Source: Acidimicrobiales bacterium
GTDB lineage: Bacteria; Actinomycetota; Acidimicrobiia; Acidimicrobiales; Iamiaceae
Assembly (NCBI GenBank): GCA_035630295.1
Contig: DASQKY010000020.1
Span: 62,001-126,000, forward strand
Length of the DNA: 64,000 bases
Reading direction: 5' to 3'
In this document: one piece after another, positions 6,590 to 14,730 of the stretch
Numbering within the stretch: the stretch's first letter is position 1
Layout: each line of letters begins with the position of its first letter
Notes under the pieces: generated by a model
Database searches by the model: none
Seen by the model: the letters and a program-made list of their open reading frames with translations, nothing else
Told to the model about the DNA's origin: nothing
Position numbers and translations under genes: made by a program

Positions 6590-8281
6590 TCACGGGGTCC
6601 TCCGGAGGATGTCGGACACGCCCATGCGGTCGGGGCTCGACCACACGCCGACGGCCAGCGCCGCGCCCCCGAGGGCGAGGCCGGCCACCAGGCCGGGGAG
6701 CGTGGCCCCCAGGGTGAGGCGGGCCGCCCCCAGGCCGGCACCGGCCGCGGCCGCCACCACCAGGGCCCGCACGGTGCGGGGGCCGAGGGGCTGGATGCCG
6801 AGCAGCCGCACCATCTGGGCCAGGGGCAGGCCGTTGGCCACCACCAGGCTCAGGGCCCAGGCCAAAGCCGCGCCCCGGATGCCGAAGGGCGGGATGAGGG
6901 CCAGGTTGGCGCCCACGTTGACGGCCAGCGCCATCGCGGTGTTGAGCAGGCTGAGGCGGCTGCGCCCGGCCATCAGCAGGAGCATGTCGACGGGACCGGC
7001 CGCCGCGGCCAGGAGGAACCCGGTGCCGGTGATGGCGATGACGGCGGCGCCGTCGTCGAAGCCCGGGCCGAAGGCCCGGACCAGCAGGGGGGCGAAGGCC
7101 ATGGCCGTGAAGTACGCCGGCCAGGCCAGCAGGACGAACCAGGCCGTCGCCCCCTGGAACAGCCGGCGGGCGCCGGCCGGGCCCTCGGTGGCCAGCACGG
7201 CCGAGATCTGGGGCCCGAAGGCGGTGGTGACGGCGTTGCCGGCGATGTTGCCGGCGATGAGCCAGCGGGTGGCCGCGGCGTAGACGCCCACCGCTTCGCT
7301 GCCCTCCAGGGCCCCCAGGATCAGGGCGTCGACCCAGGTGATGGCCAGGACGAACACGCCGGCCAGGGAGCGGGGGAGGGCGAAGCCCCAGAAGCGGCGA
7401 CGCAGGGCGGCGACCGGCAGGGGGCCCGGGGCCGCTCCGTCGCCCCCTCCGGGGTCGGGCGGGCCGCCGGGTCCGCCGGCCCGATCGGCGGTCAGCTGGG
7501 CCAGCTCGGCCTCGGCGGTGGCCTCGGCCGCGGGCTCCGGGGTGCCCCGGTCCAGTCGGTCGACGGCGTGGCGCTCGGTGCGGCGCAGCAGGGCCGTGCT
7601 CCACAGGGCCATGGGCACCAGGGCCACCACGAAGGGGCCGGCCCAGGCCAGGGCCACGGCCGTGACCCCGCCACCGGCGGCCAGCACCGCCACCATGACC
7701 ACCGGCAGGGCCCCCGACCGGGCCAGCCGCTCGACCACCACGCCGGGCACCATGGTGCCGAAGCCCCGGCTGGCCCCTTCGACGACCTGGTAGGCGGTGG
7801 CCACGGGGATGAACGGGGCCAGGACCTGGAGGTAGCGGGTGAGGTCGCCGGCCGAGCCCTCGTCGGCCAGGAGGCGCCCCAGCGGCCCGGCCAGCAGGAA
7901 GACGGCCAGCCCGGCCGTCCCCGAGATCACCAGCACCGGCCCCAGGGCGATGCGGTAGAGGGTGCGGACCTCGGAGTGGCGGCCCCGGGCCCGGAAGCGG
8001 CTGATGAAGCGGACCAGGGCCAGGTCGGTGCCGGCCATGGCCGAGCGGGCGGTGATGTTGAAGACGGCCATGGCGGTGAGGAGCACGCCGGCGCCCCGGG
8101 CCCCCAGATGGCGGGTCACCACCACGATCAGCAGGAAGTTGCACAGGCCGAAGACGGCGAAGCCGGCCAGGTTGATGAGGCTCGACCGGCCGAGGGCACC
8201 GCTCTCGGCCCCCGCGCCCGGGGTGCCGGGCGGCCGGCCCGCGGGGCGCGCCGCGGTGGCGGCCGGCGGCGGGGGGCTCAC
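6590..8281 (-). CDS. Polysaccharide flippase (MOP/Wzx-like)
   Basis: 563 residues, about 12-14 hydrophobic spans, opening with the typical LINLAGFAVFGLCNFLLIVVVTRHLGARGAG. A charged, proline- and glycine-rich cytoplasmic loop of roughly 70 residues (about 210-285) splits two six-span halves. It resembles PF01943/PF14667 exporters that flip undecaprenyl-linked oligosaccharide across the membrane. The GTG at 8281 overlaps the preceding sulfotransferase stop by four bases (GTGA), so translation is probably coupled. The sequence upstream of the GTG in this frame is antisense-like and low in complexity, which rules out a longer protein. Confidence 0.92.
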   Translation of the reverse strand: MSPPPPAATAARPAGRPPGTPGAGAESGALGRSSLINLAGFAVFGLCNFLLIVVVTRHLGARGAGVLLTAMAVFNITARSAMAGTDLALVRFISRFRARGRHSEVRTLYRIALGPVLVISGTAGLAVFLLAGPLGRLLADEGSAGDLTRYLQVLAPFIPVATAYQVVEGASRGFGTMVPGVVVERLARSGALPVVMVAVLAAGGGVTAVALAWAGPFVVALVPMALWSTALLRRTERHAVDRLDRGTPEPAAEATAEAELAQLTADRAGGPGGPPDPGGGDGAAPGPLPVAALRRRFWGFALPRSLAGVFVLAITWVDALILGALEGSEAVGVYAAATRWLIAGNIAGNAVTTAFGPQISAVLATEGPAGARRLFQGATAWFVLLAWPAYFTAMAFAPLLVRAFGPGFDDGAAVIAITGTGFLLAAAAGPVDMLLLMAGRSRLSLLNTAMALAVNVGANLALIPPFGIRGAALAWALSLVVANGLPLAQMVRLLGIQPLGPRTVRALVVAAAAGAGLGAARLTLGATLPGLVAGLALGGAALAVGVWSSPDRMGVSDILRRTP

Positions 8282-9192
8282 GTCGCCGTCCACGGGGGCG
8301 GGGTGGGCATCTCGGCCCGGAGCCAGGCGTCGGACTCGGCGCTGGCGGCCCGGATGCGCTCGACGGCGGCGGCCGGGATGTCGCCCTGGCTGCGGGGGTT
8401 CCAGCGCCCGGGGGTGACCGGCCGGCGGCTGAGGCCCAGGAAGTCGTGCAGGCGGTCGACGGTGGACCCGGGGTCCTGCTCCAGGTCGTCGGTGTAGAGC
8501 ACCAGCACCCGGTCCCGGCCCACCGCGGCCCACAGGCGCTCGACCTGCTCGCGGTACCGGCCCCGGGCCACGTACGAGTTGTGCTGGTGGGCCAGGTGGT
8601 GCCCGGGCCGCCGGGCCAGGGTCACCTCGGCGCCCTCCAGGCGGCCGGGCTCGGCCTCCAGGGCGGCCTCGAAGTCGGCCAGCGGCTCCCAGCCCCGGGC
8701 CCGCTCGTGGTGGAACTGCGACCAGGCCCGGGTCACCGGGTCGCGCAGGACCATCACCAGCCGCACGTCCGGGAGCTGCTCGGCGATGCGCCCCGGGGCG
8801 AAGGGGTGGAAGCCGTAGTAGGGCGCGGCCTCGCCCACCCGCACCGGCTCGCCGGCCGCCGCGGCCTGGCCGTCGACGGTGCGCTGGAGGGCGAAGTTCG
8901 ACCGGTACCACTCGGGCCGCCGGTGGTACTCGACGTCGAACCAGTGGACGCCCTTGGTCAGGCGCGGGAAGCGGACGGCGGGGTGGTCGCGCAGCAGCCG
9001 GTAGAGGGTGGTGGTGCCGGCCCGCTGGGCACCCACGATCAGGAAGTCGGGCGTCACCCGCCAGCGGGCCGTCGGCCGGGCTGCCCACTGGGCGGCCCGG
9101 AGGGTGGCCAGGAAGGCCCGGTAGCGCTGGGCCTCGGTGAGCCCGTGGCGGTCGCGGCGGCGCCCGTCGCCCCGCTCGTCCTGCTGCTTCAT
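8278..9192 (-). CDS. Sulfotransferase, PAPS-dependent (EPS operon)
   Basis: 304 residues. The 5'-phosphosulfate loop is FLIVGAQRAGTTTLYRLLRDHP near the N-terminus (about 50-70) and the 3'-phosphate site is VMVLRDPVTRAWSQFHHE (about 150). The family fits PF00685/PF13469 carbohydrate sulfotransferases, close to heparan N-deacetylase/sulfotransferase-like bacterial proteins. The ATG at 9192 overlaps the stop of the kinase gene (ATGA). In this setting the acceptor is probably the nascent exopolysaccharide. No PAPS-making genes lie in the window. Confidence 0.93.
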   Translation of the reverse strand: MKQQDERGDGRRRDRHGLTEAQRYRAFLATLRAAQWAARPTARWRVTPDFLIVGAQRAGTTTLYRLLRDHPAVRFPRLTKGVHWFDVEYHRRPEWYRSNFALQRTVDGQAAAAGEPVRVGEAAPYYGFHPFAPGRIAEQLPDVRLVMVLRDPVTRAWSQFHHERARGWEPLADFEAALEAEPGRLEGAEVTLARRPGHHLAHQHNSYVARGRYREQVERLWAAVGRDRVLVLYTDDLEQDPGSTVDRLHDFLGLSRRPVTPGRWNPRSQGDIPAAAVERIRAASAESDAWLRAEMPTPPPWTAT

Positions 9193-10349
9193 GGTGCCAC
9201 CGTCCCACCCAGGGTGCGGTCGTCGTCGATGGCCGAGGCCAGCGGGCCGGCGGCGCCCAGGGGGCCGAAGCGGGCGTCGGCCGCGTAGCGGGCCCGCAGC
9301 GTGGCCAGGTAGGCGGCCACCACCAGCGGGACCTCCTCGGCGGCGTAGCCCAACTCGACCAGGGTGCCGTCCTCGCGGGCCCGCACCGCGGCCACGGCCG
9401 GGGCCAGGCCGGCGCCCTCGCGCAGCATGGCCACCATGAGCCGGTTGTGGACCAGGTCCAGGCCCAGGGGCACCGGCTCCGTGGCCCGCTCCCAGTCCCA
9501 GACCAGGAGGCGGTCGCCCTCCCAGGTGGCGTTCCAGGGGGCCAGGTCGCCGTGCCAGGCCCCGAACGGCCAGGTCCGTCCGGCCAGGGCCGGGGCCAGG
9601 CGGGCGAGCACGTCGGCCAGCCGGCCCTCGGGGTCGACGGCGGGGTCGTCGGCCGCGGCCACCAGGCCCTTCCACCAGGCCCCGTCCAGCACCGGCTCGG
9701 AGGTGGCGGCACCGGCCACGGCCCGGGCCGCAGCGGCGCCGATGTCCAGGTCGCCCCCGGTCTCGGTCATGTCCAGGGGGGCCAGGGCCAGGAACCGGTG
9801 CCCGTGCCAGTCACCGGTGGCCAGCACCGTGGGCGCCACCACCGGTGGCGCCGGCTGGTGCCGGAGGAGGGTGTCGGCCTCGTGGCCCACCAGGTCGTCG
9901 GTGTGGGCGTCGACACCCACCTTCACCCACGCCCGGGTGGTGCCGTCCCCGTCGATCACCTGGATGACCGGCTTGCGGTTGGGGCGGGGGGCGCCCAGGG
10001 CCACGGCCAGGTCGACGCCGTCGTGCCCCAGCACCGCGGCCAGGTGGCGGCGCAGGCTGGGGTCGCCGTCGGTCCCGTCCGCCACCCGCAGGGCTCCGGG
10101 CACCAGGCGCCCGGCCCCCAGGCGCAGGGCGGTGACGAGCGCCAGGCGGGTGGCTGCGGCCCCCCGGCCGGTGCCGGGGCGGAGCACGGTGCCGCCGGCG
10201 TGGCGACCCGAGGTGGGCAGCGCGTAGCGGGGGCGGTCCCGGCGGGGCAGCACGACGTAGGAGCGGGCCGGCCCGGCGGGCGCGACGGGGCCCAGCATCC
10301 GGGCCACGGCCTCGAGGGCGGCGGCGTCGGTGCGCAGGGTGGCGGTCAC
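9189..10349 (-). CDS. Aminoglycoside phosphotransferase-fold kinase in EPS operon
   Basis: 386 residues. The C-terminal half carries the APH/choline-kinase catalytic loop FGAWHGDLAPWNATW (HGDxxxxN; Asp base and metal-binding Asn) and the metal Asp in LLVWDWERATEP. The N-terminal half (YVVLPRRDRPRYALP, TRAWVKVG with the ATP-binding Lys) is diverged. It sits in a run of overlapping polysaccharide genes, so a small-molecule, sugar or lipid-carrier substrate is more likely than an antibiotic. GTG at 10349 overlaps the preceding ligase stop by four bases. Substrate unknown. Confidence 0.85.
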   Translation of the reverse strand: MTATLRTDAAALEAVARMLGPVAPAGPARSYVVLPRRDRPRYALPTSGRHAGGTVLRPGTGRGAAATRLALVTALRLGAGRLVPGALRVADGTDGDPSLRRHLAAVLGHDGVDLAVALGAPRPNRKPVIQVIDGDGTTRAWVKVGVDAHTDDLVGHEADTLLRHQPAPPVVAPTVLATGDWHGHRFLALAPLDMTETGGDLDIGAAAARAVAGAATSEPVLDGAWWKGLVAAADDPAVDPEGRLADVLARLAPALAGRTWPFGAWHGDLAPWNATWEGDRLLVWDWERATEPVPLGLDLVHNRLMVAMLREGAGLAPAVAAVRAREDGTLVELGYAAEEVPLVVAAYLATLRARYAADARFGPLGAAGPLASAIDDDRTLGGTVAP

Positions 10350-11677
10350 GGCCGGGCCCCGGCCGGTGCGGGGGAGGGCGCGGCGGTGGTCGGCCGGGCG
10401 GCCCGGAACCCCAGGGCGGCGGCGATGAGCACCAGGTGCAGCGACGACGGGATCAGGTCGTAGACCAGGGTCTGCACCAACCCGATGATGAGCGCCACGT
10501 GGCACCAGAAGGTGACCGGGGGCCCGGCCCGGGTCTCCCAGATGAAGCGCAGCCAGGCGGCCAGGAACAGGCCGAGGCCCACGAAGCCGGTGCTGACCAG
10601 CACCATCCACAGCGTGCCCTGCGTGCCCACGAAGGGGATGACGCGATCGCCCTCGTAGGGCCGGGGCCCGCCCAGGCCGATGATGGGGCTCTGGGTCGTG
10701 ATGCGCACCGCCTCCTCGTAGAGGAGCAGGCGGCCCGACGAGCTGTGGTCGTTCTCGGCCCGGCTCTCGACCACCGCGCCCACCGGGGTGAAGACGATGA
10801 CCAGCAGGCCCAGCGTGAGCAGGGTCACCAGGGCCCGGCGGGCCAGCCGGGCCACGTCGCCGGAACGGCTGGCGGCGTAGACCATGGCCACGCCCAGGCT
10901 CAGCCACAGGCCCCGGTTGAGCGAGATGAACACCGGCACCAGGGAGGCGCACAGGAGCAGGTAGGCCCACGAGCGGCGGCGCAGGTCGGGGGACTGGAGC
11001 CAGGACAGGAAGAAGAACGGCAGCAGCAGGGCGTAGGCCGAGCCCCAGTCGTTGGTGTAGACGAAAGGCGCCTTGGGTCGCCCCAGCGGGTAGCCCAGGA
11101 TGTCGTGGACCTGGGCGAAGGAGGGACGCACCAGCACCTGGAAGAACTCGTTGGTGCTGACCGACTCCGGTAGCAGCCGCTCGGTGAGGCTGGGCAGCTC
11201 GCCGGTGGGGAGCAGGGTGCCCAGCCACCCGCCGGCCACCGTCACCAGCCAGAAGCCGGCCAGCAGGCGCACCACGTGGGCCGAGGGGATCTCGTCCTCG
11301 GTGGCGCCGGCCAGGGCCAGGAACCACACGGTGCACGACACCACGTTGACCAGCCGGAACAGGTAGGCGTACGGCAGGTCGCCGGTGTCGAGGGCGAAGA
11401 ACGACAGCAGCACGAAGCCCAGCCACAGCAGCCAGGTGCCGAAGCCCAGGGGCACCCGGATGGGGCGCCGGCGGGTGATCAGCCGGAAGGCCAGGGGCAC
11501 GGCGAAGATCGACCAGGCGAAGGGCGCCGCCCCCAGCGCCCACCAGACGGGGAAGCCGCCGATGCACAGGGTCAGGGGCCAGTGGGCCGGCAGCCGCCGC
11601 AGCCCCAGCGCCGGGCGAGCCGCGGGGGCCCGGAGGGCGGGGCCGGCGAAGGCCGGCAGCGGGGCGACCCGGGCCAT
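10346..11677 (-). CDS. O-antigen ligase/polymerase-like membrane protein (Wzy/WaaL)
   Basis: 443 residues with about 10-12 membrane spans. The large extracytoplasmic loop and following segment carry the PF04932 pattern SSGRLLLYEEAVRITTQSPIIGLG, followed by GTQGTLWMVLVSTGFVGL. Such proteins polymerise or ligate undecaprenyl-linked glycans on the outer face of the membrane. The C-terminus is a short Ala/Pro tail. ATG at 11677 shares a base with the stop of the upstream GT2 gene (TGATG). Confidence 0.9.
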   Translation of the reverse strand: MARVAPLPAFAGPALRAPAARPALGLRRLPAHWPLTLCIGGFPVWWALGAAPFAWSIFAVPLAFRLITRRRPIRVPLGFGTWLLWLGFVLLSFFALDTGDLPYAYLFRLVNVVSCTVWFLALAGATEDEIPSAHVVRLLAGFWLVTVAGGWLGTLLPTGELPSLTERLLPESVSTNEFFQVLVRPSFAQVHDILGYPLGRPKAPFVYTNDWGSAYALLLPFFFLSWLQSPDLRRRSWAYLLLCASLVPVFISLNRGLWLSLGVAMVYAASRSGDVARLARRALVTLLTLGLLVIVFTPVGAVVESRAENDHSSSGRLLLYEEAVRITTQSPIIGLGGPRPYEGDRVIPFVGTQGTLWMVLVSTGFVGLGLFLAAWLRFIWETRAGPPVTFWCHVALIIGLVQTLVYDLIPSSLHLVLIAAALGFRAARPTTAAPSPAPAGARP

Positions 11678-12660
11678 CAGATCCCTCGCCCGGTGGCCTG
11701 CAGGGCTCGCAGCACCCACTCCGAGCGCACCGCCCCCGAGGCCACGGCCAGGGCCAGCCAGGCCCGGGGCTCGCGGCGGTTGTGGGCCAGGGCCCGGCGG
11801 GCGGTCCGCCACGCCCCCCGGCGGTCGTGCATGGAGGCCCGGGCGAAGGCCTGCTGGCCCTCGATGCGGGCCAGGCCGCGGGGCTCGGTGGCCAGCTCGG
11901 GGTGGGCGGCCAGGATGTGGTCGAGGGCGTCGACGATGGTCTGCCACCGCTCGGCGAAGAACGAGGAGCGGTGCCAGAACACCTTGGCCAGGGGCAGGGT
12001 CACGACCCCCACGGGGTGGCGCCGGGCGGCGCGCAGGAGCACGTCGTAGTCCTCGGCGTAGCTGCCGGGCAGGGCCTCGTCGACCAGGCCGATGCCCTCG
12101 ACCAGGGCCGAGCGCCGGAACAGGAACGTCGAGGGGTGGGCCTCGGAGACCCGGGAGCGCAGCAGCTCGTCGTGGGTGATGCGGTCCCGTTCCAGCACCC
12201 GGGTCGACACCTTGCCCCGGGCCTCGACCAGGACGCCGGTGGTGACCAGCTCCAGGTCGGGCTCGGCGGCCAGGCGCTCGGCCTGGGCGGCCAGCTTGCC
12301 CGGGAGCCACAGGTCGTCGTCGTCGCAGAAGGCGACCAGCTCGCCGGTGGCGGCCGTGATCCCGGTGTTGCGGGCCCCGGCCAGGCCCGGCGTGCGCTCG
12401 TTGGCCCGGACCCGCACCCGGCGGGCCGCCCCGCCGGCGCCGACCCCGTCGTGGGCCAGGTCGGCCTCGGGGTCGGACTGGTCGAACACGGCGATCACGT
12501 GCACGTCCCCGGGGTAGCGCTGGGCCAGGACCGACTCGACGGCCCGGCGCAGGAGCGCGGGCCGGTCCCGGGTGGCGATGACCACCGTGACCGACGGCGC
12601 GGGCCCCCCGGGGGGGCGGGGCGCGACCGGGTCGTCGGTGGGCAGGGAGGCGGCGTCCAC
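11677..12660 (-). CDS. Glycosyltransferase family 2
   Basis: 327 residues, soluble. The GT-A fold begins at about 24 with VTVVIATRDRPALLRRAVES. It has GARNTGI and the metal/nucleotide-sugar aspartates in FCDDDDLWLPGKL (about 115), and PGSYAEDYDVLLRAARR as the ED(Y) motif near 215. It would add one sugar from a nucleotide donor to the lipid-linked repeat unit. GTG at 12660 lies 6 bases after the sulfotransferase stop, in the same operon. A C-terminal helical stretch (RAWLALAVASGAVRS) may contact the membrane. Confidence 0.93.
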   Translation of the reverse strand: MDAASLPTDDPVAPRPPGGPAPSVTVVIATRDRPALLRRAVESVLAQRYPGDVHVIAVFDQSDPEADLAHDGVGAGGAARRVRVRANERTPGLAGARNTGITAATGELVAFCDDDDLWLPGKLAAQAERLAAEPDLELVTTGVLVEARGKVSTRVLERDRITHDELLRSRVSEAHPSTFLFRRSALVEGIGLVDEALPGSYAEDYDVLLRAARRHPVGVVTLPLAKVFWHRSSFFAERWQTIVDALDHILAAHPELATEPRGLARIEGQQAFARASMHDRRGAWRTARRALAHNRREPRAWLALAVASGAVRSEWVLRALQATGRGI

Positions 12661-12666
12661 GGGGGC

Positions 12667-13644
12667 CTATCGGCCACCGCGGGGCCTCATGTAGCCGTAG
12701 GCCAGCAGGAACGGCGAGGTCAGGGCCGTGACGACCCGGCGGTCGGGTGCCGGGAGGGCCTGGCGCCAGGCGTCGTCGCGGCGCAGGGGGATGGTGCCGG
12801 TGCGGAACCGCATGGGGTTGCCGGCCACCGAGTGGCTGGCCCCCAGCCGGGCGCCTTCGGGCCCGAGGAAGGCGTCCCAGCCCGGCTCCAGGGCCAGGCC
12901 GGTGGGGGCCAGGACGGCCCGCAGGGCGGCGCTCGGGTCTTCCAGCACGTCCTCGTAGCGGAGGCGCAGGATGTCGGGCCCGGTGGCCCCCAGGGCGGTG
13001 AGCAGCACGTTGAAGGCGTCCCACCACGCCGCCGAGGACGCCGGCGTGTACGTGGGCATGGCCACGCCGTCGTCGACCTCGGGCCGGGCCATCTCCTTGG
13101 TCCACGAGTAGGCCACGCCCCGGCTGTCTCGCACCAGGTGGACGACCCGCACGTCCGGGCCGGGCAGGTGCCGGAGGGCGAAGGCGGTGGAGGCGTGCTT
13201 GGACGAGTCGACCAGGACCGACGCCCCCGACACCCGGGCCGCGGCCCGGTACAGGCGGGCCAGGCGGTCGACGTGGGTGGCCAGGTCGGCCCGGAAGCGA
13301 CGGGAGGCGGGGACGGCCAGCTGGGGGATGTGGCGGTTGCGGTCGACGCGGTGCTGGAGGTCGCGCCAGGCCCGGCCGTCGACCTGGTCCCAGCCCCCGA
13401 AGGCCTCCTGGCCCACCGGCGCCCAGAACGGGCAGGAGGCCAGGGGCTCGCCGCAGGCGCAGCGGTGGCCCAGCACCAGCCCCCGCTCGGGCAGGTGCAC
13501 GACCTCGCCCAGGGCGGCCACGCCCGGCACCGCCCCCAGCAGCCGCTCCAGCAGGGTGCTGCCGCTGCGGCCCGAGCCGCCGATGTAGACGACGACCGGC
13601 CGTTCCGGGGAGGGGCGCCGGGGTGGGGGTGGGGCTGCGGTCAC
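12667..13644 (-). CDS. Sulfotransferase, second copy in EPS operon
   Basis: 325 residues. P-loop-like PAPS site VVYIGGSGRSGSTLLERLLG at about 17-36 and 3'-phosphate site VVHLVRDSRGVAYSWTKE near 170. A cysteine group (RCACGEPLASCPFW) at about 65-80 could bind metal or form disulfides and is absent from the other sulfotransferase, so the two are not recent duplicates. GTG at 13644 overlaps the stop of the Alg13-like gene. Substrate probably a sugar hydroxyl of the exported polymer. Confidence 0.92.
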   Translation of the reverse strand: MTAAPPPPRRPSPERPVVVYIGGSGRSGSTLLERLLGAVPGVAALGEVVHLPERGLVLGHRCACGEPLASCPFWAPVGQEAFGGWDQVDGRAWRDLQHRVDRNRHIPQLAVPASRRFRADLATHVDRLARLYRAAARVSGASVLVDSSKHASTAFALRHLPGPDVRVVHLVRDSRGVAYSWTKEMARPEVDDGVAMPTYTPASSAAWWDAFNVLLTALGATGPDILRLRYEDVLEDPSAALRAVLAPTGLALEPGWDAFLGPEGARLGASHSVAGNPMRFRTGTIPLRRDDAWRQALPAPDRRVVTALTSPFLLAYGYMRPRGGR

Positions 13645-14168
13645 CGCCGCAGCACCCCGTCGACCAGCTCGCCGAACAGGGTGACGGCGGCGGGCACGGC
13701 CCCGTCGTCGACGGCCACCGCGTAGGCCGCCGGGTCGGCCACGGCGGCGTCGATGTGGGCCCGCAGGGCGTCCTCGTCCTCCACGCAGCGGGCCTGGCCC
13801 CGCTCGTCCATCCAGCGCCCGAAGGTGACCTGGTGGTCGTCGACGACCTCGCCCAGGTGGGCCCGGCGGGGGACGATGACGGGCAGGCGCCCGGCGCTGC
13901 GGGCGTCGAGCACGGTGCCCGGGCCGGCGTGGCCGACCACGACGCGGGCCCGGGCCGCCAGATTGCCGATGACGGCCGGGTCGAGCGTGGGGTGGCCCTC
14001 GGCGTGGCGGGGCGGGGGGGCCGGGCCGTGCTGCACCACGCACACCGCCGCGGGGTGGTCGGCGGCCCAGCGGTCGACCCACTCCACCAGGCGGGCGAAG
14101 GGGTGGTGGTCGGTGCCCAGGGTCACCAGCACGTCGATGGCCCCGGGCGGGCCGGCGGGGCCGCTCAC
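13641..14168 (-). CDS. Alg13-like glycosyltransferase (UDP-sugar-binding half, GT28 C-domain)
   Basis: 175 residues. DVLVTLGTDHHPFARLVEWVDRW at the start and VVGHAGPGTVLDARSAGRLPVIVPR near 90-115 are the nucleotide-sugar-binding landmarks of the MurG/Alg13 C-terminal domain. It works as a heterodimer with an Alg14-type membrane-recruiting half, encoded immediately upstream (overlap GTGA at 14165-14168). Similar split pairs (EpsF/EpsE, PssE/PssD) add the second sugar to polyprenyl-PP-sugar in exopolysaccharide synthesis. Confidence 0.93.
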   Translation of the reverse strand: MSGPAGPPGAIDVLVTLGTDHHPFARLVEWVDRWAADHPAAVCVVQHGPAPPPRHAEGHPTLDPAVIGNLAARARVVVGHAGPGTVLDARSAGRLPVIVPRRAHLGEVVDDHQVTFGRWMDERGQARCVEDEDALRAHIDAAVADPAAYAVAVDDGAVPAAVTLFGELVDGVLRR

Positions 14169-14638
14169 AGGATCGGCCCGATGACGACGCTGCCCCGGTA
14201 GTGGGCCTGCTGCTCGGGCCACTGCACGCAGAACAGGTCGGTGAAGGGGCGGCACATCCGCCCGGTGAGGGTCGGGCTGTCGACCCGGTCGAAGACCTCC
14301 AGGTACACGGTGGCGATGCCCATGCGCCGGGCCAGGAGGAAGAACGGCACCGCCACCCCGGCGCCGTCGCTGACCACCACGTCGGGCCGCTCGGCCCGCA
14401 GCACCCGCCGGGCCAGCACCAGGTTGCGGAGCAGGTTGGGGATGTTGCGGGTCGTCGGGTGGTGGGCCCACCAGGTGCGCTCGCCGGCCAGGTGGGCGCG
14501 GGCGTCGGCCTTGTCGAAGGTCACCCAGGCCCGATCGTGGCCCGACCACCACGGGCGGAGCCGGACCAGCTGGGTCAGGTGCCCCCCGGTCGAGCAGACC
14601 AGGAGGACGCGGGTGGGGCGGGGGGTCGTGGGGTCCAA
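14165..14638 (-). CDS. Alg14-like glycosyltransferase partner (acceptor-binding half)
   Basis: 157 residues. LLVCSTGGHLTQLVRLRPWW at about 11-30 is the Alg14/EpsE signature; DVVVSDGAGVAVPFFLLARRM and VYLEVFDRV follow as in PF08660. It anchors the Alg13-like subunit to the membrane and binds the lipid-linked acceptor. Start: the only candidate before the conserved core is TTG at 14638. TAGGAT lies 9 bases upstream (14648-14653), longer than the spacing of other leaderless genes here. First gene of the EPS operon. Confidence 0.9.
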   Translation of the reverse strand: MDPTTPRPTRVLLVCSTGGHLTQLVRLRPWWSGHDRAWVTFDKADARAHLAGERTWWAHHPTTRNIPNLLRNLVLARRVLRAERPDVVVSDGAGVAVPFFLLARRMGIATVYLEVFDRVDSPTLTGRMCRPFTDLFCVQWPEQQAHYRGSVVIGPIL

Positions 14639-14647
14639 ACGGGGGCG

Positions 14648-14653
14648 ATCCTA
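14648..14653 (-). promoter_or_regulatory. -10 box TAGGAT, EPS operon promoter
   Basis: TAGGAT on the minus strand, 9 bases before the TTG at 14638. It is the only promoter-like box ahead of the nine-gene EPS operon. Confidence 0.4.
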
Positions 14654-14716
14654 CCGGTCGCCCCCTCGGGCCCTCGGTGTCCTCCCGTCGACTGCGGGCC
14701 CGGCCGGGCCGGCCAA

Positions 14717-14722
14717 TAGGTT
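14717..14722 (+). promoter_or_regulatory. -10 box TAGGTT, leaderless start at 14731
   Basis: TAGGTT, 8 bases before the GTG at 14731; no Shine-Dalgarno sequence. Divergent from the EPS promoter at 14648. Confidence 0.45.
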
Positions 14723-14730
14723 CGCGGGCC

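Noticed and set aside
4832-8497. A very long open plus-strand frame opposite the Wzz/kinase and flippase genes
   Set aside because: High GC leaves antisense frames open. The translation is Gly/Gln/His/Arg-rich with no recognisable domain, while the minus strand codes clear Wzz, kinase and flippase motifs. The same reasoning removes other long antisense frames, for example 2827-5241, 11782-13725 and 15607-16497.
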